Assembly: GCA_022606425.2 (NCBI GenBank)
Contig: JAHDVF020001313.1
Coordinates: 744,001 to 808,000 of the forward strand
DNA from: Lepidostoma basale
Lineage: Eukaryota; Arthropoda; Insecta; Trichoptera; Lepidostomatidae
Direction of reading: 5' to 3'
DNA length: 64,000 nucleotides
Position numbers and translations under genes: made by a program. The notes beneath the pieces are model-generated. The model was not told where the DNA came from. It searched no databases and saw only the letters and a list, made by a program, of their open reading frames with translations. This document shows positions 53,085 through 62,719 of this stretch, piece after piece (within the stretch, counting starts at the first letter, position 1; every line of letters begins with the position of its first letter).

Positions 53085-53275
53085 AGTGAGTGAAAATGTC
53101 TGTCCTCTAGGAGTTTTCTTATATTTTTGATGGCATTACATATTTCACTCTTCTAATGCATTATCAAAACATTTGATAATGCCATGGAAGGACGAAACAT
53201 GTCATTCCAGCAAAAATATAATAAAACTACTAAAAAACAGATGTTTTTATTAATATTAATGAGAAAAAAATTGTT
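53085..53275. repeat. Fold-back A element
   Basis: The left arm (TCTAGGAGTTTTCTTATATT; TTACATATTTCACTCTTCTA) and right arm (GATAATGCCATGGAAGGACG then AAACATGTC) oppose each other; trailer ATAATAAAACTACTAAAAAA. Confidence 0.6.
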
Positions 53276-53369
53276 TCAACTTTTAACATATTTATTATTC
53301 ATATTAGTAATTCTTCGATAGTAGTTTTTAAGTGAATAGATTTTTAAGAAAAAACAGTTTAAAAACTTT

Positions 53370-53590
53370 ATTTTTCTCTCCTAGCCCTATACCCTTTATT
53401 TGGGGTCGGCTCTCCTAATAGAATAGCGATAGGCTTCTCGATCTTGGGCCATCCCGCTGTCGATCTGCAGCAATCCCATGTCGTATTTGATGGTTAACAG
53501 CCAAGATACCGGTTCTGATCCCGTCTAGTTGTAGAGCTTTTTGGACGATTTAGTCCTCGCCACTTCTACCCACATGCCCATACCAACAAA
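53370..53590 (-). mobile_element. Retrotransposon 3' scrap
   Basis: CCTATACCCTTTATTTGGGG and the CCACTTCTACCCACATGCCC stretch look like an RTE or similar 3' region in antisense. The family is uncertain. Confidence 0.35.
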
Positions 53591-54139
53591 TAAATCTTTA
53601 TTTTATTAAATTGAGAACAATTCATTTGTTTAATTCCCTAATTTATGAGTATGTAAATTTGTCAACAAATTATATTTTTTAATTTGTGTTTTTTCGTTAT
53701 CAAGTTATACTTTGAAAAATAAAAGTTATTTTATTGAATCTGGTGATATTTAAAAAAAATACTAATCACTTAATATTACTGTAATAAATTGAGATAAAGT
53801 TTTATTAAAATATACTTTAAAAAAAAAACTTGGATTTGTAATGAAATTCTCTAACAAAGAAAAAACTAAGAGACCATATATAAAATATTAAAAAAATAAT
53901 ATTATCATTTAAAGTTTTTTCATTTGTAGACTATTGATTAAACAAAAAAAAACACATATCACACCAATACTGCTGGCTTTATGAAAACCTTCATATTGTT
54001 GCCGAAGAATTTTAGTTTGGATAGGTTCGTTGTTGGGTACCTACTTATCAAGTGCTAGCCAAATATGCTCCAGAGTTCGCTTGAATACGGAAAAGTTAGA
54101 TGGACGAAGTTTTGTTGGTAGAGTGAAATGAAAACACTC
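53591..54139. other. AT-rich stretch, nothing assigned
   Basis: Homopolymer-rich; no gene. Confidence 0.4.
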
Positions 54140-54215
54140 TTACAAGTAAATAATGTGTCTTTGACTGGTTTCGGCAGCTAGCTACTATCTTTTGAAGCTT
54201 CTTAAATGAATCTTA
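54140..54215 (-). repeat. Fold-back C, single arm
   Basis: The minus strand reads CTTCAAAAGATAGTAGCTAG then CTGCCGAAACCAGTCAAAG. Stem II is partly lost. Confidence 0.45.
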
Positions 54216-54299
54216 TCTTTCATGAAATGAAACTAATGGGGTGTTGAAAGTTAACAATTCTACAATATATAATCCAATAGTGTTAGGAGGTTCGACACA

Positions 54300-54329
54300 G
54301 TATTATTATTATTATTATTATTATTATTT
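54300..54329. repeat. (ATT)n microsatellite
   Basis: About nine uninterrupted ATT units. Confidence 0.9.
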
Positions 54330-54344
54330 TTTATAAATTAAATT

Positions 54345-54515
54345 ATTTTTATTAATATGTATGAAAAACGATAGTTTTCAGGTGAAAATGCCTTAAAAGG
54401 GCGAAACATGTCATACCTAAATATTATAATAAAACTCCTTGAAAAGTTTCGTTTTTCATGCATATTAATAATTTAATATGGAGTTTTACATCATCGTTCA
54501 AGAAACAATAAATAA
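54345..54515. repeat. Fold-back A element
   Basis: ATTAATATGTATGAAAAACG (54352) is inverted at 54448-54472. The plus strand reads AATGCCTTAAAAGGGCGAAA then CATGTC. The trailer ATGGAGTTTTACATCATCGT follows. The left arm is shortened. Confidence 0.62.
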
Positions 54516-55175
54516 ATTATTTTTAGTTTCTATATAATTTAAAATTCAATCTGGTTGTGACTAATGTGCACGATGATACTATATAACGTATTTTTTTAAG
54601 TAATTAGTTAAATTTAAATATTTTAATCGTCTTGCGCTCCGTCTAATTGTGTCTCGAAATACTCCTTTTATACTGAATAGTATTTTGGCAGATTACATAT
54701 TTTTTAAAAGAACGCTATTATTTAAATTAGGATTAGGAAATATTTTAATTGTTTACAATGGAAATAATAGTGGTTAGTATGAACGTGTTTATTTATTATT
54801 TTAAAGTAAAAAGATACGCCATTATACAATATTTTAATCATTATGTTAATTAATTTGTTACAGTATTTTTTTTATTTTATTTTTTATTTAAAAAAAAAAA
54901 AAAGACTAACATCAAAGATGATATTAGAATTTATTTTACAATCTTCAATATGAGCAGAAAATAGCTCATTATTATGAAGAAGGAATCTGGTCGTGTCCAG
55001 GCTCGAACCCAAGTCCCCTAGATTAGGAGTCAGTGCGATTGTTTTTTTAAACATGATTTAGATTTCATACGATATTTTTTTTTAGAGATAAAATTAGTTA
55101 GTACTATATCGTTCTTTTTTAAATAAGGTAAAGGTATTTGATATTATAATACAATTAATTAAATGACCAATTAAA
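54516..55175. other. AT-rich stretch, nothing assigned
   Basis: A14 run at 54890-54903. 54985-55030 has a GGTTCGAGCC-like inverse (GGCTCGAACCCAAGTCCC), a possible tRNA-like scrap, too short to call. Confidence 0.35.
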
Positions 55176-55179
55176 TGCC

Positions 55180-55335
55180 CAAAAACTACCACCTTCTCCA
55201 ACTGATATTGCAGGGGAAAATTGAGGGACGCCGAGGACCCGGTAGGAGACAAATGTCCTGGCTGCGAAACGTGAGGGAGTGGACCGGCATCCGAAGTGTG
55301 GAGGAGCTGTTCCGAGCGGCGCAGGACAAGAAATG
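55180..55335 (+). mobile_element. RTE-B fragment
   Basis: The plus strand reads YHLLQLILQGKIEGRRGPGR then RQMSWLRNVREWTGIRSVEE, LFRAAQDKK and a stop. The end is cut short of the tail. Confidence 0.8.
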
Positions 55336-55436
55336 ACTAATCAGCCAATGATGAAACTTGAGTTTGAAAAACATTGTAATCGTACATTTCACAAACACAT
55401 TTTGAACTATACAAATACTTTCTCAGTATATTTTTT

Positions 55437-55475
55437 GTACACTGAGGAAGCACGTGTTTAGTGAAACGTGTTTTT
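55437..55475 (+). ncRNA. Weak hammerhead-like motif
   Basis: CTGAGGA (55442-55448) and GAAAC (55463-55467) at the right spacing, but stem II has only two clear pairs and position 17 would be G. Probably decayed or chance. Confidence 0.2.
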
Positions 55476-55764
55476 AAAAAGTGCGAAAACTTATGAAAAT
55501 ACAATGTACATATATAGATAAATTGTAGTTGTTGCAAATACAGGATTGTAGATGCATAAATTAATTATGAATAGGTTACCTACTGAAAAATCTGTATAAT
55601 GCAAACTGCAAAAACATTATTAAGCTTTTGCAACAAAATGCAACTCTAAAGCTTTAATAAGCTTTTAAAAAAATCAGTAGGTACTAAATAGCTATGTTTA
55701 AAATATGTAATTTTACTACTTAGTGTCGTTTTACATTTGATATAATTATAAGAAAAATTATTTA

Positions 55765-56222
55765 TGGAAGCAAAGCATGGAACTGGCAAAAGAAAGATGA
55801 AAGTAGAATAAATGCAGTAGAAATGAGATATCTTAGAAGAATGTATGGATACTCTGTGTATGATAGAGTGTCGAATGAAAATATAAGAAGTGAATGCGGT
55901 GCGAATGATGGTGTTATGAACAAAACAATGAAAGGATCATTAATATGGTTTGGACATATGGAAACAATGAATGAAGAAAGAATGGTAAAAAAAATATATG
56001 TTAATGATGTAAATGGGACTAGAAATTGAATCGGAAGACCGAGGAAAACGTGTCACGATCAAATAAATTAAATATTGAATGTCGGCCACGTGAGGAGTGA
56101 TAGAATATGATGTATGAATGTTAGGGAAGCGAGAGAAATATGTCAGGAAAGAAAAGTGTGGCAGTCCATTATTTATCGATCCTACCCTTTCGGGGAGACG
56201 GCGTGATGGTTAGTTAGTTAAG
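55765..56222 (+). mobile_element. RTE-A retrotransposon, 5'-truncated
   Basis: From YGSKAWNWQKKDESRINAVE through RRMYGYSVYDRVSNENIRSE and MVKKIYVNDVNGTRN to a decayed C-terminus and the TTAGTTAGTTA tail. TAAGAAAA occurs at both ends (55751 and 56219), a likely target duplication. Stops interrupt the 3' part. Confidence 0.85.
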
Positions 56223-56289
56223 AAAATTTCAAGTTGCAGTCAAAATTCAGTATGTGTGTAATGTTTATTAAACAAATATTTCAGAGACT

Positions 56290-56520
56290 TGGAGCCAAAT
56301 GGAGGTTAAACGACTTGACTTGCCTGCTACTGCCACATCGCGTTGGGTTTCGATTCGGCACGCGGGCCCCGGAGCGAGCCGCGGAGAGGGGGGGACCGCC
56401 CATGGGCGGGGCCTCGCGCACGTCGCGACGCCCTCCGACGAGACGCTCATTCGGTCCTCAGAGCTGACGTTGACGGACGCCTCGACGACCAGGGTCGTCT
56501 GAACAACACCCGAAACATTA
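56290..56520 (+). promoter_or_regulatory. GC-rich, promoter-like stretch
   Basis: CG-dense, single-copy sequence 300-500 bp upstream of the exon candidate, without a TATA box. TCATTC at 56447-56452 fits the insect initiator (TCAKTY), and GGACG lies 27 bases downstream, close to but one base off a standard DPE. Short frames on both strands have no recognised domain. Promoter status is inference. Confidence 0.3.
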
Positions 56521-56679
56521 ATTTACGATTCGAGTGATAAATTAAAACGTGTCTTGAAATTTAAAAATCGATTTACTGTAAATGTGTATTTTTTGTTATT
56601 TATTCGTATTGTTTTAATGCGTTTTTAATTAATTACGAATGTATACAGTAAGACATTATTAAATTAATATTAACGTGGG

Positions 56680-56881
56680 GCTGACCCTTTGCGGTTAGTA
56701 TCCTTTGGCTGGCCGCGAACCCTAATCTGTGTGACGCGAGTGGCCGCGTTTCGCCCTGTGAGTAGTGTTACAGTAAAAGTGACCAACGAAATTAATATGT
56801 TGGAGTTCTATCCCAACTTGAATCTCAATTTCCTTCATGGATCCGCCGGTCCTCCGCCTCACCCGGGGGACTTGTCAGAAG
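56680..56881 (+). CDS. Candidate first coding exon of a host gene
   Basis: ATG at 56797 opens 28 codons: MLEFYPNLNLNFLHGSAGPP then PHPGDLSE, plus one base, ending at a consensus-like splice donor AAG|GTAATT (56881/56882). The stretch before it (56685-56796) is GC-richer than its surroundings and open in the same frame without an earlier ATG, so it is probably 5' UTR. Codon composition and GC content differ from the nearby repeats and nothing similar occurs elsewhere in the window. No acceptor or next exon is seen downstream; the remaining 7 kb holds only repeats, so the next exon would lie outside. I do not recognise the protein. It could also be a chance ORF in conserved non-coding DNA. Confidence 0.4.
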
Positions 56882-56999
56882 GTAATTATTATTTTATATA
56901 ATCCATATAATATTGTACACAGATGGAGTAGAAATGATATCTCTTACCATAAACGAATGTGTTGAAAATCTGTGTATGATTGTCGAAAGAAATTATAAG

Positions 57000-57411
57000 T
57001 GTAAGCATAAAGGTAAGATGAGAATCTATAAAGCATGCGTAATACCAATAATAATATATGGCGTCGAAGCAAGGGCAGACACAGTAAAGACCAAACAAGT
57101 TTTAAGGACTTCCGAAATGAAGACACTGAGGACGATAGCAGGCAAGACACCGAGGGATTGCGTGAAGAACACCAGAATAAGATAGATATGTGAGGTTGAG
57201 GATATTATAAGATGGAGCAGACAGCCAAAAAGGACTGGTACGGTCATGTCCAAAGAATGGACACCACCAGACGCCCCTATATTGCAAGGCATAATCAACT
57301 TCATGGGACTCGTCCTCGTAAAAGACCTCCTAAAAGATGGAAGGACAGCTGGGAATCTACCTCACAGGAGGAATAACACTCTGAAGAACAGACCACATAG
57401 GTCTACAATAA
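57000..57411 (+). mobile_element. RTE-D retrotransposon 3' part
   Basis: Frame 56913-57185 contains MRIYKACVIPIIIYGVEARA then DTVKTKQVLRTSEMKTLRTI. After a stop, ICEVEDIIRWSRQ and KRLKDSWESTSQE-like pieces follow. It lacks the GAA tail and joins RTE-A at 57412. Confidence 0.8.
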
Positions 57412-57735
57412 GAACAAAATAATGAAAGGAACATTAAAATAGTTTGGACACATGGAAATAATGAATGAAGAAAGAATGGCATAAATGTTTACTATGTAAA
57501 TTGAACTAGAAATAAAGGAAGACCAAGGAAAACCTAGCACGATTAAATTAATCAAATATCGAATGTCGGCCACGTGAGGAGTCGAAAAAAAAGGACGTGC
57601 TTGCATGACACGATGTATGAATGTTGAGGAATCGAGAGCAGTATGTCAGGAAATAATAGTGTGGCGGTTTATACCTACTTTCTGCCAACCGCTTCGGGAA
57701 GACGCGTGATGGTCAATTAATTAGATAGTTTTTAT
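57412..57735 (+). mobile_element. RTE-A 3' part fused to RTE-D
   Basis: Begins inside the family (ACAAAATAATGAAAGG), continues RFGHMEIMNEERM-like, the ACMTRCMNVEESRAVCQE region, and a decayed tail. No duplication or tail separates it from RTE-D. Confidence 0.75.
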
Positions 57736-57789
57736 TAGCTTTAGTAATTTAATGGAAGTATTTTGTTATTGAAAAAGTTTATCTTTGAA

Positions 57790-57995
57790 ATAATAGCAAA
57801 TATTAATTTTAGGAAGGAGGCTTATAAGCAAACATCCCTGCTTTTCTAAGGCATTATAAATACCCAAGGGCGAAACATGACATTCCATCTAAAATATAAT
57901 AAAACTCCTAGAAGACAGACTATTTCATTCATTGTAATCATTCATTGGAGTTTTACCACATAAACAATAATTAGTTATTGAAAATAATTCAATGG
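57790..57995 (+). repeat. Fold-back A element, decayed
   Basis: CTTTTCTAAGGCATTATAAA and CCAAGGGCGAAACATGACAT with trailer AATATAATAAAACTCCTAGA. One arm is lost. Confidence 0.5.
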
Positions 57996-58104
57996 AAACA
58001 AACCACGTGACATTGCAATGAAAATAATATAGACATGTTTCTTTAAATATTTTGCAAGCTTGAAATGTACATGTGACAGTTATATTACAAAAATTAGTAT
58101 ACCT

Positions 58105-58500
58105 ACACAGTAGGGAATATTTCGAAAACTCGACCGTGCTGGAGTATGTTGATCATTTTATCCCTGATAGACAGCGACAGCACAGATTGTTTTACCTACT
58201 GCTGCCAGAACCAATCTGCCTCTGATGACGCCGGTGGGAAGAGTAATTCGTCTGCTAAACGCGATCTCCTTGGAGATCGACGTCTTTCAAATTAGTGAAG
58301 GTACGTTCAGGGCCAAATATCTCGACTTTAGAAAGAATCTTGTCTTCCTAATGTCGAATCATCACTAATGCGTTTCTGGTATTATATTGTATGTACCTAT
58401 ACAATAATAATTTAACCATTACTCAATAGTTGCCTTAAACGTCTATGCTGTTAGTAATGCCTTTTAGGTAAAATAAATTGATTTGATTTGATTTTTATAT
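58105..58500 (+). mobile_element. Jockey/CR1-type LINE 3' end
   Basis: TATTTCGAAAACTCGACCGT, a deletion of about 15 bp, CGACAGCGACAGCACAGATT, CTTTCAAATTAGTGAAGG and the 3' UTR to (TTTGA)2. Frames broken. Confidence 0.8.
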
Positions 58501-58599
58501 AAGCATCAATAATATACGTAGGTATTGGGTAGGTACTTCTATCCTATCCTATCTATGATATTCAATAATCAATATCGTCCCCATTTTCTTCCTTACAAT

Positions 58600-58835
58600 A
58601 AACTTATGTGGTCTGTTCTCCAGAGAATTACTCCTTCTGTGAGGTGAATTCACAGCTGTCCTTTCATATTTTAGGAGGTGTTCCACGAGGACGAGTCCCG
58701 TGAGCAAGATTATGTAGGGAAGTCTGGTGGGATTCTTTCTTTGGACATGATAAAACCAGTCCTTTCTTTGCTGCCTACTCCACCTTAAAATATCCTTAGC
58801 CTCATAAATCTCTCTTATTCTAGTATTAACAATAA
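58600..58835 (-). mobile_element. RTE-D 3' fragment
   Basis: The plus strand shows the inverse of the family end (CTTATGTGGTCTGTTCTCCA, GAGGACGAGTCCCGTGAGCA, CTCATAAATCTCTCTTATTC). Decayed. Confidence 0.75.
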
Positions 58836-58984
58836 TGCTATTCGGGTGAGCTCTTTGAGTTCTTTCTGCAATCTAAGCCAGAAAAGGAATCCTCAAAAAA
58901 GATAATCTTGGATAAGAGTTAATGAATTTTGAGTAAATACCCATAATGGATTATTTAATTTTATAACCCATCATCAGTATCAAA

Positions 58985-59300
58985 CCTTCAGTCGTCCAGT
59001 GCTGAACATAGGCCCTCCTTCTCGACTTCCACAACTCTCTATCTCTCGCCGCTCTGTGCTATTGACTTCCTGCCACTCTCTTGATGTCATCAGACCATCT
59101 GCCTTTTGGTCTGCCAGGATTTCTATGGCCGGCTCTCGGTCGCCACTCCAGGGTGCGTCTTATCCATCGATCATCCGTGGTCATATAATAAACCATAGTG
59201 GATTATTATTCTATAGTATTCGAATAGCTAAATAGGAAGAGTTTAGAAGAGGAATATCCAGCGGTGGAATCAAACTGGCTGAGAAGAAGAAGAAGATTTT
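58985..59300. mobile_element. Two opposed RTE 3' scraps
   Basis: 58985-59215 (minus) holds the inverse of an RTE end (CAGTGCTGAACATAGGCCC, GGCCGGCTCTCGGTCGCCAC). 59225-59300 (plus) ends AATCAAACTGGCTGAGAAGA and (GAA)n. Confidence 0.55.
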
Positions 59301-59800
59301 ATGCATTCACAACTTCCAATCGACAACGATTCTGAACAAGCATGAGAGTTTCCAATCGCACATCAATAACAAATGATTTAACCCAATTATACATTATAAT
59401 CAACAATCAGTATTTCAAAACATTTAGAAATGGTATATTCCTTGTTGATATATTTATATGAAAATACTAAGAGATTAAAAGCGTTGAACTGGTATGATTT
59501 TAGATAAAGGATATAAAAACTATGAACGCTGTAAATTCACCCACTTGTTGTCAGAGTTTTGATAACTTTACTTTGTTTTGAAGTTTTAATAAAATAAAAA
59601 CAAAGAAATTCTATGGTTTTCACAAAATTTCAACCTCTGGGTTAACTCTTCCTTAAAATGTATTATATAGCAGCAATTCATATGCACCCTGTGAATAAAA
59701 TAATTGAACGCTAAACGATTTTACTTCATTTTTATAAAAATAATCCTCAAAAATTAGAGAAATTAGAAAATTTTGAAATTTTAAAGACCAAAAAATGTAA
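59301..59800. other. AT-rich stretch, nothing assigned
   Basis: No gene or repeat signature recognised. Confidence 0.4.
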
Positions 59801-60640
59801 ACTAAATGTAATTGTATCTCAATAGAGACGAAGACGCAAACTGGAAACTGAATATGGATGATCGAGGTGTTTACAGGACTTATGACCTGTCATTGGCATA
59901 AGTCCTGTAAACACCTTGATCATCCATATTCAGTTTCCAGTTTGCGTCTTCGTCTCTATTGAGATATAATTAAATTTGAATTAACCACCCACCATGGGTG
60001 AAAATCCAGGATTCGTATACAAGTATAAGACAGTATACATTCCCAAAAATAAACTAAATGTTATAAATAACCAAATTCCTTCTTATTTCCCATTAGTACA
60101 TAGTACATCAAAAACTTTTCCCCTGTACAATCTTGCTAAAAAATAATAATACTACCTTCAACATTTGTCACCTTTCTTATTAATGTAATCTATGTAGGTA
60201 CTTCCTGTTATTGTTTATCGTTTTTAATTTATTATGTTTCATCGTTTTTGACTCCATGCTATGTGAAATTGTTCCTTCTAATTACTGTTTTATTATTATT
60301 ATTTTATTATTATATTTTCCACCTTTAATATTTTCTCCTATAAATAGTAACTAACCGTTCTTTTAATTAAAATATTGAGGTACCTAACTCAATTTCAGCA
60401 ATAACTTCAAAATTACATCAAATAAATTATTTAAATTGACAGGAATAAATACACATAAAGAGTCGAAAGTCACGAAAATGAGATATTTGATATATATTAT
60501 TATTGTAACACCTGATGATGTCAACTTTGGTTGATGAAACAGCTGTCGCGTAAAATAAAATACAATTGTGATACAATAAACAAAGTTTATTCATTGACAG
60601 TTTAAAATATTAAGTTATCATAGTGTTTCGGCTAAAACAA
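59800..60640. mobile_element. Fold-back D element, long copy with hammerhead motif
   Basis: Contains a palindrome at 59812-59970: arms of about 70 bp (TGTATCTCAATAGAGACGAA to GTTTACAGGACTTATG) around a 12 bp loop. Then the shared CACCCATGGGTGAAAATCC-type block (inverse of 40130), and at 60480-60600 the ribozyme-bearing block, inverse of 39870-39960. Orientation is opposite to 39849-40695. No RT or GIY-YIG ORF, so it is non-autonomous. Confidence 0.7.
60501..60557 (+). ncRNA. Hammerhead-like ribozyme, canonical core (fold-back D)
   Basis: Plus strand: CTGATGA (60512-60518), one extra T, stem II GTCAAC/GTTGAT (60520-60525 with 60530-60535, one G-U pair) with loop TTTG, GAAAC (60536-60540), stem III as self-complementary ACAGCTGT (60539-60546), cleavage-site GTC (60545-60547). 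Stem I pairs about five of eight positions (CAC with GCG and flanks), so it has partly decayed. Every invariant core base is present. The self-complementary stem III fits a dimeric hammerhead of the Penelope-associated kind. The single extra base after CUGANGA recurs in the other families here. Confidence 0.6.
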
Positions 60641-60814
60641 TGGACTAATTTAAATAAACATTTAAAGATGTTCAATATTAGATAATACCATGGGACTAAA
60701 TAAATCAAGAGATAATCAAAATATAAATATTGTTAATTGTAATTTTTTGGTAGAATTTCATTACAAATAATAATAATAATAAAAAATATTCAATATACTA
60801 TATATAATATTTTG

Positions 60815-61260
60815 ATTAATTCCACTTGAGTTTATGGCTTCGACCGGTTTCAAAATCTTACTGCCATCTTCTGGTACCTACTTGTTCATCACATCAAAGT
60901 TTGTTAGGCTTATATATGAAATACTAATGATAAGGGTTGAAATTTAATGATTTGATATAATCCATTAGTGTTAGGTGATTCAGGGAGTTTTTTTGTAAAC
61001 GAAGTTATTTTTAGCTTCTATATAATTAAAAGGCGATTACGGGTGTGATTATTCATAATAATTATACTATATAATGTTTACATTTCAAAGGAATTATTTG
61101 AATTAAATTATTTGTTTTGTGTACCGGTTAATGGTGTTTGGAAATAGCAATTATTCATACTGGAGTTCTGATACAAAAATATTTCTATTAAACATTTATG
61201 TAGGTAGTAGATGGCCGCGAGCTGCCAAAACCAGTCGAAGCCATAAAATTAGGTTAAATT
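60815..61260. repeat. Fold-back C element with wide spacer
   Basis: The left arm (60823-60880: GGCTTCGACCGGTTTCAAAA, CTGCCATCTTCTGG) and right arm (61208-61245: GATGGCCGCGAGCTGCCAAA, ACCAGTCGAAGCCATAAA) are about 330 bp apart. The GAAAC of each arm is damaged or near-damaged. Confidence 0.55.
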
Positions 61261-61335
61261 AAAGTAAAAATAAATTATAATGAAACTTTTTATTTCCATT
61301 ATTTTTAAGATAATATTATTCTATTTCTCTTTTTT

Positions 61336-61562
61336 TATACACATTGTTATACAACACTTACAATAAAAAAAATCAATTACATATACCTACATGTTTCGGA
61401 CAACCAGTCCTTCTTCAGTGATACATATTATAAAGATACATATTTAAAATATTATAAAATTGTTTACATGATCTGACAGATATTATAAAGGAACATGATC
61501 TGACAGAAAAAGGTATGTAATCTTAATGTAGGTAGGTAAGTGTTGTATAAACAAAGTGTATA
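61336..61562 (-). mobile_element. Short inverted-repeat element carrying a hammerhead motif
   Basis: A 26-27 bp inverted end (TATACACATTGTTATACAAC and the inverse at 61536-61562) frames 227 bp. Inside are the ribozyme motif at 61379-61426 and a direct repeat ACATGATCTGACAG (61467 and 61493). It codes for nothing. Confidence 0.6.
61379..61427 (-). ncRNA. Hammerhead-like ribozyme, canonical core
   Basis: Minus strand: CTGAAGA (61418-61412), one extra A, stem II GGAC/GTCC with loop TGGTT (61410-61398), GAAAC (61397-61393), self-complementary stem III ACATGT (61394-61389), and GTA as cleavage triplet (position 17 = A, allowed). Stem I is ATATGTATC with GGTATATGT: nine pairs including three G-U, with one bulged A beside the core. 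All invariant bases are present and all three stems form. The best-preserved copy in the window. Confidence 0.65.
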
Positions 61563-61884
61563 AAAAAGAAAAAGCAATTACAGCACAAAGTATGGCGAAT
61601 ATAGAAGAAAATAATATTATTCAATTAAATAATATATCGGAACAATTATTTAAGAAAACTGTTGTTTATAATGAACGTTTGAAAACCTTTAGTATACATA
61701 ATATGATATGTATTAGTATTGCGCATTTCTTTAAAAAAATACTTAAGTTATAGACGATAAATTCAAGTATGCAGAGTGTTAGACCATTTGTACTAATCGT
61801 TGTTTTATATTAGAAATGCTTTAAGATTTTTTAAACCTCTCGGCTAGGCGGTTTTCATGTTTTCAATGTCTACTTATTAATATT
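61563..61884. other. Unassigned stretch with a 65-codon frame
   Basis: Plus frame 61556-61753 starts inside the inverted end above. It is polar and AT-driven (ENNIIQLNNISEQLFKK). No domain recognised. Confidence 0.25.
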
Positions 61885-61888
61885 AAGT

Positions 61889-62037
61889 AGGTAACGTTTA
61901 AGGAGGAACGTCGGGGAGTTTGTAGAAGGCAGCTGTCCTGGCTGCAGAACATAGAGTAGACAGGAATTACAATTGTTCAGAAGCTGTTCCAACCTGTCCT
62001 GTTGGGGGGACCAGACACGGCACCGAAAGAAGAACGT
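61889..62037 (+). mobile_element. RTE-B 3' end, diverged
   Basis: The plus strand reads RRNVGEFVEGSCPGC-like, then AGTTGTTCAGAAGCTGTTC, and GGGGGGACCAGACACGGCAC with an AAAGAAGAA tail. Confidence 0.7.
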
Positions 62038-62660
62038 ATTAATGAAAGATGAATAACGATATTTACAATGCATTCAAAAAAAATATGCAGACAAAAGTGA
62101 AACTATCTGCGCCATATTTTACAAAAAAAAATCAAAATACTCGTAATTTAACATTCCTTTAGTGAAATTTGAAAATTTCATATAAGTTTAATTTTAATAA
62201 AATCTTATTAATTTTTGATAAACTAAAGGCGTAAACACTATGAAATATGACTAGTTTAAAACATATTTAAATACTGTTTTTTCCATTTTTTTATTTATTT
62301 TTCTTGACACGTTTCTAAGATTTTACACCTTCATCATCGGGAGATTGATATAATTATTAAGTTATCTGTTAATATTCTTTATGCATCTGCGAAATTGCGA
62401 ATGTCCTAATCTGCTTATAAATGCGAAATCATATATGTCGAATTATAATATATTGCTGTATATAAAAATAATAGTTTTTTAAAAGTGAGCACGCAATTGA
62501 GAGGTTATTAATGTGTAGGTATTTTCAAAAAATAAATAACCTCATAAAATACACGAGAATATGACATCGAAAATGATTTTTTCTGTTTAATTTTTATTGA
62601 ATAATAAAGTAAAATTCCACCATCTAATATAACGTATATCTAATATCTACGTTTGTAAAT
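62038..62660. other. AT-rich stretch, nothing assigned
   Basis: No ORF, RNA gene or repeat tail recognised. 62310-62345 has a weak CATCATCGGGAGATTG patch. Confidence 0.35.
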
Positions 62661-62673
62661 GTGGTTAACTTAA

Positions 62674-62719
62674 CTTGTCCAAGTTTTACTATAGTTTACA
62701 CTGGTAAAACTTGGACAAG
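62674..62719. repeat. Perfect 16 bp hairpin
   Basis: CTTGTCCAAGTTTTAC (62674-62689) is exactly inverted at 62704-62719, with a 14 bp loop. A third partial copy (TTGGACAAACTTGGTAAC) follows at 62728. Could be a MITE end or a small hairpin RNA. Confidence 0.7.

Noticed and set aside
55437..55475. Functional hammerhead ribozyme
   Set aside because: CTGAGGA and GAAAC are present, but stem II is too short and the cleavage base would be G.
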